NCBI GenBank assembly: GCA_009760855.2
Contig: WPIO01000115.1
Location: 788,501-852,500 of the forward strand
Direction: 5' to 3'
From: Cristatella mucedo
Taxonomy: Eukaryota > Bryozoa > Phylactolaemata > Cristatellidae
DNA: 64,000 nt
Shown here piece after piece: positions 11,469 through 23,467 of this stretch. Both the position numbers and the translations under genes were made by a program. The first letter of the stretch is position 1, and the number at the start of each line of letters is the position of its first letter. The notes beneath the pieces are model-generated. The model worked only from the letters and a program-made list of their open reading frames with translations, was not told where the DNA came from and did not search any database.

Positions 11469-11759
11469 AAACCGTGAAAAAGACTATCTTAGCTCCTACG
11501 GAGCCCCGAGGGCCCCCACATTTCAGTGCTACCTCTACTGATCTACGTCCATTCACGTCAATACTCTGGAGTCTCCCACTGAGACAGAACCCGAATCATT
11601 GCAGAGTAGTGCCACTGATGCCCATTCGAGACGAGAGGCGCTCTAGAAGAACTTTGTGATCGATAGTTTCAAAAGCTGCCGAAAGATCGAGCAAAATAAG
11701 TAAAGACACCCGACCAATGTCTGCATTCCTATGTAGGTCGTACCAAGTATACTCGCTAT

Positions 11760-12620
11760 GCTAAACTTACAAGCAAGAAATGTTTAACAACTGGCATAGT
11801 AATCCAGGAGCTAGAAGATGCAGTATTATTACCCAACACAAATTTTTTAGTCGTATCTTCAGATTAAGTGATAGAAATATGTATCGTATCGGCAATGCCA
11901 ACGATTACATCATCACGTACAGCAGAGAATTCTTTACAGAATTCGTTCCAACAAATGCGTTGAAACATATCTTACGCTTTCGTTGTTAAGTTAATAGGAT
12001 CAGCAATACGTATCCTAATAGAATTCGTAGTTCCAGTTAAGTTGAATATACATTCATCTTATCTTGAAAGAGTATCTTTCTGGTAGCCTCAAGATTTTTT
12101 GGTATATAATGTGCGGTTTTCGATAGTTCTGTAATTTCTATAGATCGAACTAATTTTTATTATTTCTTGCACTGCATGACTTTGGTGCTTTTCTTGATTT
12201 AAAAAAATTATCCACTGCAGTACTAATACAATGTACTACTCCAGTATTTCCAGCAGCAAGTTAAAAATGCACAGTTCAATTTCATGGAAAACGTCGGAAA
12301 CACACTTTACAACCAATGGAACTATTCAAACACCCTTGCCAGTGTTTGGAATATAGAATCCTCTTAAAAAATCTAAAACTCTTTGTTGTTTTACGCTTAT
12401 TCTTTTCTTTTCAATCAATTCTAGAAAAGTGTTTAAAAGAATTACTTTGATATATTTGTATATGAGTTCTTTTATTGCATGTTTTATTCATTGAGACAAT
12501 TATTTTTCTATTCCTTTAGCAGCAATAATGTCAAGTAAATCTTTCTCGCAATCAATTGTTAAATTATTTACTTTTTTAGATAATTTTATGTTCACCATTA
12601 ATTTTTCAAAATTGATCTTG
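11760..12620. other. AT-rich stretch, no gene called
   Basis: A strongly AT-rich region runs up to the broken gene on the - strand. A 69-codon ORF at 11780-11989 (+) resembles nothing I know. Confidence 0.45.
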
Positions 12621-12628
12621 AGTATAAT

Positions 12629-13223
12629 TTAAAATATAATTAGCTGTTTGTTGTAGTTTTTTCTGCAGTACAACTTTTTTCTTGCTAAGTATTTTTGTCT
12701 TAACTCATTTACTTTCAAGTCTTTCTTTTCCGTATTAATCTCGTCTATTATATTTGTTAAATGATTTTGCATATAACCTTTTTTTCTCGTTTTTAAAGTA
12801 GAGAAATCCTATCTAAATATAGTATTATTTTGTCTGTCTTCTTTGGAGTAGCATTAGTTGGATGGTCTTCTAACACTTCAGCAAAACCTTTCTGAACATT
12901 ATCAATAGCTACTCGGATTTCTGGATTGGGAGCATATGTCTTTGATTTATTTCCTATTGAAATCGCTTTTATAAACTTTCCTACCTTTAAAGCTTTGTGT
13001 GCTTTCCCTAAAGCACTTGAAATATCTGGTACAGCTTTGTATTCCAAAGTATCTGAATTTGTTCTCTGTTCTCCATTTGCCCATCAAGTTTTGGTCCTAC
13101 TATCTTAAGTTTACAAATAACAACATTTCCATAATTATAGGGAGATCTTTCAAGTGCTCGCTCATTCAATTGATGCTCTATTCTATCCCTTGCAAACATT
13201 TCTGCTGCAATTCTTTCAAACAT
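12629..13223 (-). pseudogene. Broken gene of unknown function in AT-rich island
   Basis: Reading the - strand from ATG 13223, coding-like sequence runs through three frames: 13223 to about 13060, about 13060 to about 12800, and about 12800 to the stop at 12629-12631. The join points need one frameshift each. Together they give roughly 195 residues rich in Lys, Glu and Asn with no signal peptide. The start reads MFERIAAEMFARDRIEHQLN; the end is highly basic with many Lys/Arg. The coding-like quality continuing across two frame changes suggests a real gene that decayed. Base composition is more AT-rich than the flanks, so foreign or viral or transposon origin is possible. I do not recognise the family. 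Confidence 0.5.
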
Positions 13224-13229
13224 TTAATA

Positions 13230-14900
13230 TGTCGCGACTGTCAATCACTACAATTGTGCTTACTAAAAATTCTACTGTCTTTCAAATTTAAATTCATGTG
13301 ATAATAACCCACTACATAGGAGCAGTACTTAAAACCGATCTTAACAGTTTGTATTCATATACTTTTAAAGTCATTTTGTGCAGCCACAGTACATCATACA
13401 GCTACATCGCTCTTGCATATTTGCATTAAATGTAACGTAACAGATATATTCTGTTGCAACCGCTATTTGAACACGTTAAGGATCGTAAAAATGTTCATGA
13501 GCTTTGGTTTAACAGGCTAAAGTTACTTTATTTCTTCCTAATATAATACTAGCTAGGATCTGGTTTAGTTAAAATATTGCATAAATTCCTCGATAACTAT
13601 TATTCGGATACTGGGGTAACATTTCTGGCATGTAATCAGCCAAGGCTTTTACAAACTTTGCTCTGTCCCCACTTTATCGAATTGTGCCATTTGCATTCTG
13701 CTTTATGAATGTTTCTTGGGAGCTTTCAGGTGATACTATTCAACATAACTTGCATTTCAGCGATGCTAGCTTTCACTTGTTTAAAAGAGCCTTAAATAAA
13801 GTCATAAAACAAGTCTCTTTGAGGATTCCTCGTTTACCACTTACTGCAATCACAGTTAAAAATTCACAATTAAGCATCAAAGATATTATTCTAGTCGGTG
13901 ATTTAACCTGAAGATTATGGGACAACAGACCATTTTGATCTTGTGGTTCTCATAGCAATGTAGAGTTTCATTTTTTTAGTTCGTTTTCTCTGATTTAGGA
14001 CAGCCTTTCATTTATTTTCCAACCAAATAGGAATGCCGGCACTGTATCAGCTCATGCTGATATATGGAAATTGCTGAATGTAGCAGGCATTTTGTCTTGT
14101 GCTTACTATTTGCTCATGTGGTTGTAAGACAATTGGACTCGCAAAAAATTCAACCCGTGGCTCCTCAAAATACGTACAGTAACAATGTTTCATTTTTCTT
14201 CTTATTTATTCACATATTACTCAAACAATATAAGTTCTGATTCAAAATAGACAAATCTAGTCACCATATAATTTCGAAAGGGTAAGTTACTGCATGAATT
14301 AGATGTTAGTAAATCCACAGGCATTAGAAAAAGGGTGTCTAATAACCTGGGTAATTGGCGTCGGAGTACTCCATGGTGTTTAAGATGGATGCCATCCAAC
14401 CAAAAATGCTACGTTTTTTAGATATAGCCTCAAGTTTGCATTACAAAACACACCGAAGTGATTTAATAAAGAAAATTTAGAATGGCTTAAAGACAACTAT
14501 TTCGCTTGAGAACACTAAATAATATGCTTTTCCACTAATTTTCATTGAACACGGATGTTTCTTATATATTCTATTAGGAAAAGTAAAGATGCGCGTCTGC
14601 AAAATGTGTTCCCAACTGTTGTGTAGAGTCCCACGTAGACACGCAATGATTATAATAATAACAATACAGGTAACAAAGTTATAAAAGCACCCTCGGAACC
14701 CTCGGTCTATTCCAATGCACCTGAAAGGCACTGCTCAATGTATGTACGATTTCTAGCATATAGTGATTAAATGCCTCAAGCCTGATACCTAACGAGGTCA
14801 CAGTAGCAGCAACCAATTTTCGAAGCAGTTCTTGTCAAAAAGCATGTTTTCTATAAGGTGTATGCAGCGTCTAGCTTACTGTCAGTAATAAAAGCAGCAT
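13230..14900. other. No gene seen
   Basis: AT-rich sequence holds a 75-codon ORF (13684-13911, +) without a recognisable family and a few shorter ones. It may include the upstream part of the broken - strand gene. Confidence 0.4.
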
Positions 14901-14905
14901 ACAAT

Positions 14906-14979
14906 CCCTCAGCGGCTTAAGGACTTATTTTTCTGGATCCGATGACAACCGTGTGTCTCGATGAGGAAGCCGCTGAGGG
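14906..14979. repeat. Perfect 13-bp inverted repeat
   Basis: CCCTCAGCGGCTT at 14906-14918 is the exact reverse complement of 14967-14979, with a 48-base loop. It is GC-rich against an AT-rich background. No gene is attached to it. Confidence 0.9.
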
Positions 14980-14984
14980 TCTTA

Positions 14985-16045
14985 TCGAATCAGCATGGAA
15001 GCTCGGTCACCAGGCCGCGTTGCCACCAATCCGGCTGTTAACCATAATCTGAGGTGCGACACCGCTTTTAGTTAGAAGCTTGGCTGCTTCCGAGTCGGAA
15101 TTCCTTCTATTTCTTGGGGTGAAAATAGAAAAACCAACTAAGGGGCATCCAAACTCTTGCGAGACGAAGATTACTATGAACAGCACACGTATTAACAAGT
15201 TCGGGGAGGGGAACTCTCTTCGGCAGATAGCTATACGAGTTCACACTTTTTTGGCGATTTAATGACCCTTTCTCTGCAGCTGGTAATTAAACAGGATCCA
15301 AGAGTGTTTCGGGTGTGGATGATCTCGATGTTCGTTTTTCTTCATCAAAGTCGGTAAAAGCTGAACTTGAAACTGACTGGCTGTCTTTTATTACGCTTTA
15401 AACTGATTTCATCGAAAACTAGGCCCTACAATTCTAAAATTAACAAATAGTAGTACTTTCTAAACTTCTTCGTCTTACTATTTGTTACACACACTCTAAT
15501 AAGCCTTAGTTCGGTAAGTTACATAAGTCGTTTCAAGTTACTCCATGGTGAATACATTTTTGAAGCCATATGAAAGCTCCAAGTAAATGCACTACCCTCT
15601 TCTTACTTTTTTCACTCTCTCCGCCGATCGCTGTTTTTGAATGTAATTTCCCTACTTTACTTATTTCTGGAATAGCATTTGCAAACGCTGTGCTACTAGA
15701 GCTATACAATAAAAACGTTACTTGACCTTCACCATTCGGTCAACTAGGTACACTGACTTAAAGCAAGCCAGGGGCTAAAAAAAAGCCGGTTTTGGATTTT
15801 CAATATTTCCGGTGTCAAAGCGAACGAATTATATGTTTAAATCTCAATCATTTAACAAATAACCGAGAAACTTTAGAGATAGAATCTATGCTCTATTAAA
15901 CCATTAAAATAGGGAAACGGACCGTGTATAAGACTTGTATTTGATTTAAAATCCCTCACGGTCTTGGCTGACAAGCAGACTTAAAGAAATGAGCAATGTT
16001 TATAAAAACAAATCGACTTGTTATCTTCAGAACACCCTACTTATT
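14985..16045. other. No gene seen
   Basis: No repeat or ORF that I can support. Confidence 0.4.
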
Positions 16046-16054
16046 GCATAATTT

Positions 16055-16560
16055 AATTTAATGTAACGTAATGTATCTCCGCATGTAACTCCACAAAGCC
16101 ACAACGACTATGTGAGTGTTACACAGTAGAGTTTTGTGTAGCTCACTCACAGCTTTAGCAGGTTTTGGTACGCATTTGGTAGCCAACAGACTTCGACTCA
16201 CGTAACAAAGAGAATGTGGAAATCATAGAAGGTCGGGAGAGCAGTTGAGGTACTGACTAGCATGGAAGTAGCAGCTCAGGATCACTGGATAGGATTAGCC
16301 TTTCTTGGCAGCAGGAGAGTGGTTGAGGCTACGTGAGAATTGTGGATGCGAGTTCCAAAGTCTATAACCAGCAATGCTAGAGTTTGTGTCGCCAACGGCC
16401 TTTAAGCAGAGGAATTAATCTGCTAATTCATTGTCCATGCAGGACCTGGGGGGGCACTAGGATGGTGAAACTTGTGCAGCAGCTTAGCTAGGTATGGAAA
16501 GTCCAAGCCGAAGCGGGCCTTGTGGGTGAGCAAAACAACTTTGCTTGCATTTCAGAGACT
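16055..16560 (-). mobile_element. LINE-B 3' fragment
   Basis: Begins with the reverse complement of the LINE-B tail (TACATTACG-like repeats near 16060-16075) and runs through the 3' UTR into the C-terminal coding end. Collinear with 28100-28590 reversed. Confidence 0.8.
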
Positions 16561-16734
16561 AATAACAATAATAATTCATAGACTATAGCTTTCTCGGAGA
16601 ACTCAATCTCTTGCGAGGCAGTTTAAATTTTCGGCAAAGTGAGCACGATCGAAGGTTTGTGGTTGCAAGCTCAATGACACCAAGGCTGACAACATTACAA
16701 GTGGCAGGCGCAGTGCCGGCGTTTGAGTCTAGTT

Positions 16735-16915
16735 AGTTAAAAATAAAACACAAATTTATTTCTAGCTGATTTAGCAGCCTCTTTTTGTATAGCGACTGAA
16801 GAGCCTTTACGGCTGTCACCACCGCTTGCAGTGGGCATAAAGGATCGTCCACAGCAGGCATCAAATCCACGACATCGGGACCGAGGCCGTGAAAGCAACC
16901 ACCTTACCTAGTTGC
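16735..16915 (-). mobile_element. tRNA-derived SINE
   Basis: Same family as 24225-24406, same orientation, about 85 percent alike by eye. The B box is decayed (AATCCACGACATCGGG region) and the A-box end diverges after 16905. Confidence 0.75.
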
Positions 16916-18845
16916 AGCCTGCTAAGCATCAGCTGTCTTAATCACCCAAAGCATGAATTTCGCTGACTTCGTAGCTGCTGTAATAAATAGAGTCATTTCG
17001 TTTCTTATCAAACATGGTCAAGTCAGATTATGTGATAAAATGAGTCCAGAGTAGGTTTCAATCTTTGGGAGAAACCGAACTAATGTCACGATTTCGCCTA
17101 AGAGTTTCGCACCAGCTATAGGCACCAGAGTGCACATGCTGGTGAGACACGGAAGTTGACATGTGATGTCAGAAACTCATAAACCACTCTGGATGTCTGT
17201 CCTATTACTGTCTAAACAAGCGTGAATTTTAGCAATTCAATGTAGCTAAATAGATGCAGACATGACTGCAGATCTGATGTGATCGTCCAATGAAAGGTCA
17301 CTTAGGAACATGAAACCTAGATTTCATGTATTTTCAGTAAGAACAACGCTAGCGGAGCAGGGGATTAGATTCTTTCCTTACAATATCTTAATTAAACTAG
17401 GTTTGACCATAACCATTAGGTTGGGTTTACGCTCATTTAGTTCAGGAAAGTTGGCTGCAATCCGTGCGGGGATGTCGTCAATTCCTGTAGCAAGGTAATT
17501 GAGAGACTTCGATGTGCTAAAGAGTTAGGAGGGATCGAAGAAAAGGTACGACTGAGGGTCGTGTGCATATAAGTGAAAGCTGGCCAGGGCTTGGCAATCA
17601 CATATCCGAGAAGGAAAGTACAGGCCGTGAAATGAATGGGACAATGCACAGGTCACTGAGGTACCCAATTTTTTCTTGCATTCCTTAGATGATCCTTGTC
17701 CATTCATAATAACCCTATGCAGCCTCCCGGTGAGATAGAACCCGAACCATGAGAATGCAGTCCCATGGTGCCTAGGTGAGATGACAGACTCTTAAGAAGG
17801 ACTTGGTGATCATTAGTACCAAAAGCGGCCGAAAGATCGAGAGAATTCATACAAGCGAATTTGTACTTTTCCCGAGGTTGTTTTCCTTTGAAGGTACACC
17901 TTACACAATGCTGATTCTGTGGCATACTGAGCTTTGAAACTAGAGTATAAGTTTATAGCAGGGTTTGAAATTTCGATATGTGAGTTCAGTTGGTCCGACA
18001 AGACTTATCCCGCTGTCGGATGAACCGTAAAAAAGAGACTGTGCATAAGTTGGTCAAGTTCTCATAGTCTGCTATGGCTTTATTAAGTCTAGGCCCGACC
18101 ACAGCAAAATAGGGCTTGACGTGACCTAAGGCTAGTAATTTATTTCTTGCTTTAGTTTTGCATTTCAGCAGCAGATTCTTTGCACCATAGAATCAGGACA
18201 ATGGGAAGAAATTCCAGTGGACTAGCTGTCTTCTTTTATCGGGATATGAACTTCAGGGCGAAGTCACATGTGACCTTGAATGTAGACAATGACGTGCTGC
18301 AAGGAATCAAGGGACGGCATTTAAGGGGGATGCTGCCATCGTAGGCTGGACTACATGATCTTGTCTATCTTCTGGAAAAAGCAGCAATAGAAGCGATCAG
18401 ATACATCACCACAGGGATCATCAGGTAAGAAGATTACCTACGAGTGGTTGAGCAGATGGCCGCTCGTCGATATGAGCATAGTTCTGTGATTTGACGATGT
18501 TTTTTAGAAGCTAGACTTGCCTATTACTTTGATCAATTAGTACGATCTACAGTAGTCCTCGTATCCCTGTCGATAATCAGTCATTCCTGATCTTTTGTCC
18601 GCTTGTTCAAGCTTGGGCTTTGCAGACATAGCTATTGTAATGTACGGCAAACCATTGGACAAATGGGCGAGGGCTCACAGCAAGCTCAATTGAAGGTTCA
18701 CTGTCGCAAAGCATGTCAGTTAGTGTCGTGTTTTAGCAATCTACCAATGTTGTCAGGTCAGAGGAGGCATTTAGCAGCAGAGGCGAATCAGATATTCCAT
18801 CACGGACAGGACTTATGTCAAGGGTCTTTAGGTTTCAAGATTCTG

Positions 18846-18970
18846 GTTTGGCCCAGCAGTTAAGGCCGTCACCCCGACTGAGGTCAGGCTGAAGACGTGG
18901 GCTTGAGCCCGGAATCACATGTAAAGCGCCTGAATAAAGATTAAGCTCTCCCAGTGCACTATACAATGAA
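18846..18970 (+). mobile_element. tRNA-headed SINE with LINE-A-like 3' end
   Basis: The tRNA-like head has an A box (TGGCCCAGCAGT, 18849-18860) and a B box (GGCTTGAGCCC, 18900-18910). About ten bases later comes TGTAAAGCGCCTGAATAAAG, matching the LINE-A terminal hairpin region (TGTAAAGCGCCTAGAAAGAG in other copies). The tail runs into an AT array. A SINE borrowing a LINE 3' end for mobilisation is a known pattern; here it rests on one copy. Confidence 0.6.
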
Positions 18971-18971
18971 T

Positions 18972-19021
<50 letters not shown>

Positions 19022-19024
19022 ATT
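18969..19024. repeat. AT dinucleotide array with palindromic ends
   Basis: About 24 AT units are interrupted once by a C, bounded by GAATTATAT and ATATAATTC. It lies at the SINE tail. Confidence 0.95.
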
Positions 19025-19609
19025 CACACACGTGATTATAGATGAGGAATAGGAGGGCACACATTGTAACCTGAATCAGATCTGCATGTGGTTAGATAAG
19101 CAGGATTCGGATATAATTGGTGATCAGAAAGTGTAGCTGTATGAAACAATTTGGTCGAAATTTACACTTGATGTTAGTAAGGCCATGCATATGAGTAACG
19201 AGAGACAATGAGCCAGTCAATCTACGAAGGCCAGTAATAAAGATGTCAGGGGTTTTATCAGAATAAATTTGAATCATTCATGACGGTGAAAGATAAATTT
19301 CTTGCATGCAGAATTGAAATGAGACCGGAGTAAGCTGCGATATTAAATGATGATTTTGTAGCTGGTGGCAATAGAATACTGCCAATTTCGGTAGTTTTTT
19401 GGATGAAATAGAGACAATAGATTCGAAAGTCTACAGTTTTGATTGATCTAATGCTGTGACAGGATGAGAAACTAGTCGTGCTATCGTCTTCAATTTTAAG
19501 ACAGTTTACCAATTTTAACCAAGTTTCAGTCAACGCCAACAGGTTGACACAGTTTTTAGAAATAAGGTCTCTATTTGCTAGAGGCATATAGCAAATTGAT
19601 TGAGGACTC

Positions 19610-20890
19610 CAAAGACTAATGTTAGGTCAGGTAGCCAGAGCTAAAACAGGCCTGAGGACCTTTTAAGTTTGAGCAATTTACAGTGAAGCTTTATTGTGAA
19701 CGTGCTGAGTGGTTTGAAAATTTACTAGCAATACCAAACAAACGATTACTCGGCTGCTGCGCGGCTTCTTAGCTCGGGGGACCTTGCCCTAGCATTTACT
19801 GTGAGATTTTTCTTTGGTTTGATCATGATTTACAAGTATTTGCAGCAGCAGGAATATCTATGAATGCGTTAGAACTACGATAATGAAGCAATAACAGGTA
19901 TGCAGGATCATAGCTTACGTGCAGATTCATAGTAGCTGGCGTATCTAATGTCGTGGCTGGCTCAAGACACAGCACCTCGAAGCTATAAGCGTTTGGATGT
20001 CCATAGACACACAATTTTGTATGGGCAATGGTCAACAGCAAACAGATGCGCTTTAAACAGCTCTTTGCTGCCTACCCTAGTGTAGGCGGAGCCACTGAAA
20101 TTTTATACTTCGAGCTGAACGTTGCCTAGCCTAGATGCCAGCCACCGAAGGGAAAAAACCGGCTCGGCTCTCAGAGGACCAAGGACCAAACTTGGTACGG
20201 CGTCCTCGCCCTCTTTCGGTGGAAGCTCTTGACTGGGTTAGACGGCGACTCTGACTATTCAAGCAGTTACTCAGCTAGCTGAATCTTCGAAGACATACCG
20301 ATTGTACTCTTGGAACGGAGCCAGTGCAACGGAAGGACTCAGGAAGCCGATTGAGCAACTGCCAATGTTGTGCTAGATTGCTGAATTGTCCCGTGCCCCT
20401 ACAGTTTACTGAACGTTCGATCCTCTCTGAACACTTGTCTATTCTCCTTTTGTAACTCATGGTTGTATATTGTGTAGAGTTGTGTGCATCCGTTAGGTGG
20501 TCCAAATAGCGTCCTAGAACCGGGATATAAATTAGGCCCTAGAGGGAATGGGCTAGTACCTGTGAACCAGTCTACATTTGTATGAGCCTGAAGCGACGAA
20601 CAATTTAGCATCCTTGTTGATATTTTCGGCGTATGTTATATGCCTTTGGTACTTTTATGTTATATGAGTAGCTATCGACAAACACAACTTGGTAAGCCAT
20701 GTGATAACGAGTTTTAGTGTCGGCTCTCTTGGCGAGTTTAAGCATTCAGCACTTTCATTGGAGTTGTGGTATAGCGACATAAATAGCCCCGACGCAGAAA
20801 TGAACGATAGCGGTTATCCCAGCTATCAAGTAGATTAAAAGCTAAACTATGCAACCCAGGCCAAAAATATTTCGAGTAACGAAGCATGTT
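19610..20890. other. No gene recognised
   Basis: GC is moderately higher at 20040-20300. ORFs are short (70-78 codons) and unlike known families. Possibly old repeat sequence. Confidence 0.4.
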
Positions 20891-20898
20891 TACATGTC

Positions 20899-21034
20899 GT
20901 GACTCTCATTGGGTACGAAGATATGGAGCCTTGAAATCAGCTCGACCAAAGCAACCCGGTTTCCCGGCCAGCTGCTTGTTCCGGTGCTTACATGGTCGAA
21001 CCCAAAGCGGTCGGAGCCAGGCAACTGGAGATGA
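20899..21034 (+). repeat. 136-bp direct repeat, copy 1
   Basis: Nearly identical to 21215-21350, GC-rich. It flanks a LINE-A fragment together with copy 2. Confidence 0.9.
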
Positions 21035-21212
21035 AACTTCAGGCTTTGGTAGCATACGAACTAAATGCACGGTCTCCAAAGGATTCAAGGTTTGTATGAG
21101 GTATTTGTAGACTGTTGGATTCCGAAAAGGCAGGTGGTACAATGCTTGGCCTGATGGGGTAGTATATCTGAGAGATAGGCTGGAGTCAGAGAATGAAGTA
21201 CCTATTTAGATA
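21035..21212 (-). mobile_element. LINE-A fragment between direct repeats
   Basis: This is an internal LINE-A piece (3' end of RT coding plus start of the 3' UTR) without tail or hairpin. Both ends coincide with the 136-bp direct repeats. Confidence 0.8.
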
Positions 21213-21214
21213 AC

Positions 21215-21350
21215 GTGACTCTCATTTGGTACGAACGTATGGAGCCTTGACATCAGCACGACCACAGCAACTCGGTTTCCCGGCCAGCTGCTTGTTCCGG
21301 TGCTTACAGGGTCGAACCCAAAGCGGACGGAGCCAGGCAACTGGAGATGA
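21215..21350 (+). repeat. 136-bp direct repeat, copy 2
   Basis: About 94 percent alike to 20899-21034 by eye, from GTGACTCTCATT to CTGGAGATGA. Confidence 0.9.
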
Positions 21351-21479
21351 GCGTTGGTAAGAGCTGCCAGGAGTCTCCTACAACCCACCCCCTGTACAGT
21401 CATTAAAGTGATTCAGTGGCTTGGAAGGGCATTCTTTGTGAACAGGTATAAGTGTCTCCATGGTTTTTGCAAAGGTATG

Positions 21480-22780
21480 TGGTTTGGCTAGTTATATCTA
21501 GCGAGAAAAGTTAGGAATTTCTTTCGACGGCAGAGCTACGAGGGTGTTCACTAGACTAGGAGTCACTGGTAGTGGTTACACTATGGAACAGCTAGAAGAA
21601 GTCATTATGGGTAAGTTTGAACAGAGAGGATGGATGGCAGGAAGCTACTAGGATGCACGTATGTGCCAAGCGATTCCGCCTCAGCAAAGCGTGAATGACT
21701 TTTGCAAGCTCATCTTAAAAGATGCAGACATTTCGCAACCGACAATGACCGCAGCGGACCTCGATGGGGTGGTGCTTCTTATTTGTGTGCACAGCATGAA
21801 TGCACTAATAGGCGAGCATGGGTGTCACAGCCTTGAAGACGCCTTGGGATATGCTGAGCGTTGGGAAGTGCTTGAAAGGCTGTAGCAGGTCTACAATTGA
21901 CCAGTAAACATTGGGTAGCGGGGCCGAGGGAGATGTGTAAGCCTGAGGTCAGTAAGGTGGTGACCAATAAACATCTACAAGCAAAATTCCTGCATCTATT
22001 TGAATGCCAGCTACTGTTCGCCTGTAAAAAGTGACTACTAGATCTAGAGGTGCCTGAAATGGGCAATCTTCAGTAGATAAACAACCAATTCCAGGCAGGC
22101 ATAAGGTCCGGAGCGTTTAGAGAGCAAGCACAGCAATGGGGAGCAGGCACCGTCACATAACCGATAATGTAGCAGTCCCTAGTATGTGGCTTCCGGTGGG
22201 AAATCATGAAAAGCGAAGATGATGACGGTAGTATTTTGGACTATAAAACAAAAACCGTATAGAACGCAAGCCAGCTAAAAGTGCCAAAAATTCTCAGAAA
22301 AAAATTGAGCGGGTTTGACAGGTCTGTGTAGAGCTTGATACTCGGAAGCACAAGCTTACCACTGTGTTGGACCTGCAGTAGGACGGCCAAAATGTAGCTG
22401 CACTTCTGCATTCCGGTGAGGAAATGTCATTAATTGACGCAAAATAAGCCAGGGCCTGGCCTAGAAGTTAAAAAATCCACAATAAAGATCGTTAGTATGA
22501 CCGGGGCACCACATGAGATCCTAGGCACAGCCATTGTCATGATCACAATAGAAAAGTTGATAAGGAGGTACATAGTGCATGTGGACAAATTCAGCTCGTT
22601 TTGAGTGCTACTGGCAACGGAATTTCTCAGAAAACTGGCCCCTCTTACTCTGGACCACGAGAAAGCTGTAGCTACTGTCGGGACCTGTATGATCAATCTG
22701 AAGGGCGATCGCTTGTTCTACCCGCATGAGTTTTATATATGCGTGCCACATATAGTAGATATTGATCTTAGGTTCAAGCA
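21480..22780 (+). pseudogene. Degenerate Ty3/gypsy-like gag-pro remnant
   Basis: A capsid-like stretch lies at 21595-21885 (GKFEQRGWMAGSY, stop, then a 74-codon open frame with PPQQSVNDFCKLILKDADI and EDALGYAERWEVL). Further on, at 22390-22690, lies a retroviral-type aspartic protease pattern: VAALLHSGEEMSLIDAK, where the family has Asp-Thr/Ser-Gly, then GAPHEILG and LLATEFLRKL, equivalent to the ILG..FL end motif. The catalytic Asp is replaced by His and stops are frequent, so it is dead. No LTRs were identified. The assignment to gypsy rather than another LTR group is inference. Confidence 0.5.
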
Positions 22781-22799
22781 GTATAACATAAATAGGCTG

Positions 22800-23465
22800 A
22801 AAATATTAGATCAGCTTTAATTATATCTTAAGTGTATTAATTTCCGTACCCAATTTTTGAAAGAACGTCCATGATCAAGGATAATTTGGCGATTGTCACC
22901 CTAATAAAGGTTGGTGTCTGGAGGCAAGAAAATTGTAATCTGCTGCTAGGTTGTGCTATTTGTAACCTTTATTGGTTGTAATCTGAGCTGGTAATATTAG
23001 GGGTTCTCTTGGACAATAATCTGATTTTCGAATATTTTAATTAGGAACACCTCTTGAACAGCATGCTATTAAGTACGATTCCTATCGAAGATTTGGAATC
23101 GCCTGCAAAGATTGACGGCAACAACTTCAGCTATGTCCTTATTTATTCTAAATGGCCATTCTCTCTTAGAAGGGAAAAGAAAGTAAAATATTAGAAAGTG
23201 CAATAAGCCACTGAAGGTGGTGATAAAAAGGAGTGTATGAGTAGTTAGGAAACGCCAGAGGATCAGCCGTTTGTCCCCTGTGCTGATGGAGCTGTTATGG
23301 CTGGCTCCTCTGACCACAATCGTGCAGCTGTCCCAATAACAAATTTGGAACCCAGTGTGGACATTGCCAGTAGCTTGTACACTCCCGACGAATTATAGGT
23401 ACTGTATGAATGTGTACCAACGTTTCCCCTTCTTCGTGGCTTCATGCATGGCTCACTAAAATAAA
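22800..23465. other. No gene seen
   Basis: May hold further decayed pol sequence, but I cannot align it to a family by eye. Confidence 0.35.
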
Positions 23466-23467
23466 TC

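Larger units (their letters stand above)
10095..11750 (-). mobile_element. LINE-A copy interrupted by a second LINE-A fragment
   Basis: Reverse-strand LINE-A occupies 10095-10989 and continues at 11275-11750. The first part holds a 188-codon open frame (10978-10412) from MAANFLKLNDGKTNLL to the RT thumb motifs, with LDYCISLL and LHRLPVKQRIDFKVL. The second part holds the RT palm, with FYVDD (usual LINE-A form FYADD) near 11370. Removing 10990-11274 restores collinearity with the copy at 63012-63690. Decayed and not functional. Confidence 0.85.
17010..19600 (-). mobile_element. Longest LINE-A copy, with endonuclease domain, decayed
   Basis: Reading the - strand, the 5' part (19590-19090) encodes an APE-type endonuclease start with the motif NLLALTETWL at about 19535-19505. 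The linker follows (about 18840-18210), with DDPCGDVSDRF-like sequence near 18380, then the reverse transcriptase (18010-17280) and thumb/3' part to about 17010. Many stops and frameshifts are present. A SINE-like unit and an AT array interrupt it at about 18846-19030. This is the only copy here showing the endonuclease, and it supports placing LINE-A among APE-type LINEs of the CR1/L2 group. ORF1 was not found. Confidence 0.75.

Noticed and set aside
11134-11556. 140-codon - strand ORF as a host protein with Ser-Leu repeats
   Set aside because: It is LINE-A RT sequence with an expanded GA microsatellite, joined to a nested LINE-A fragment.
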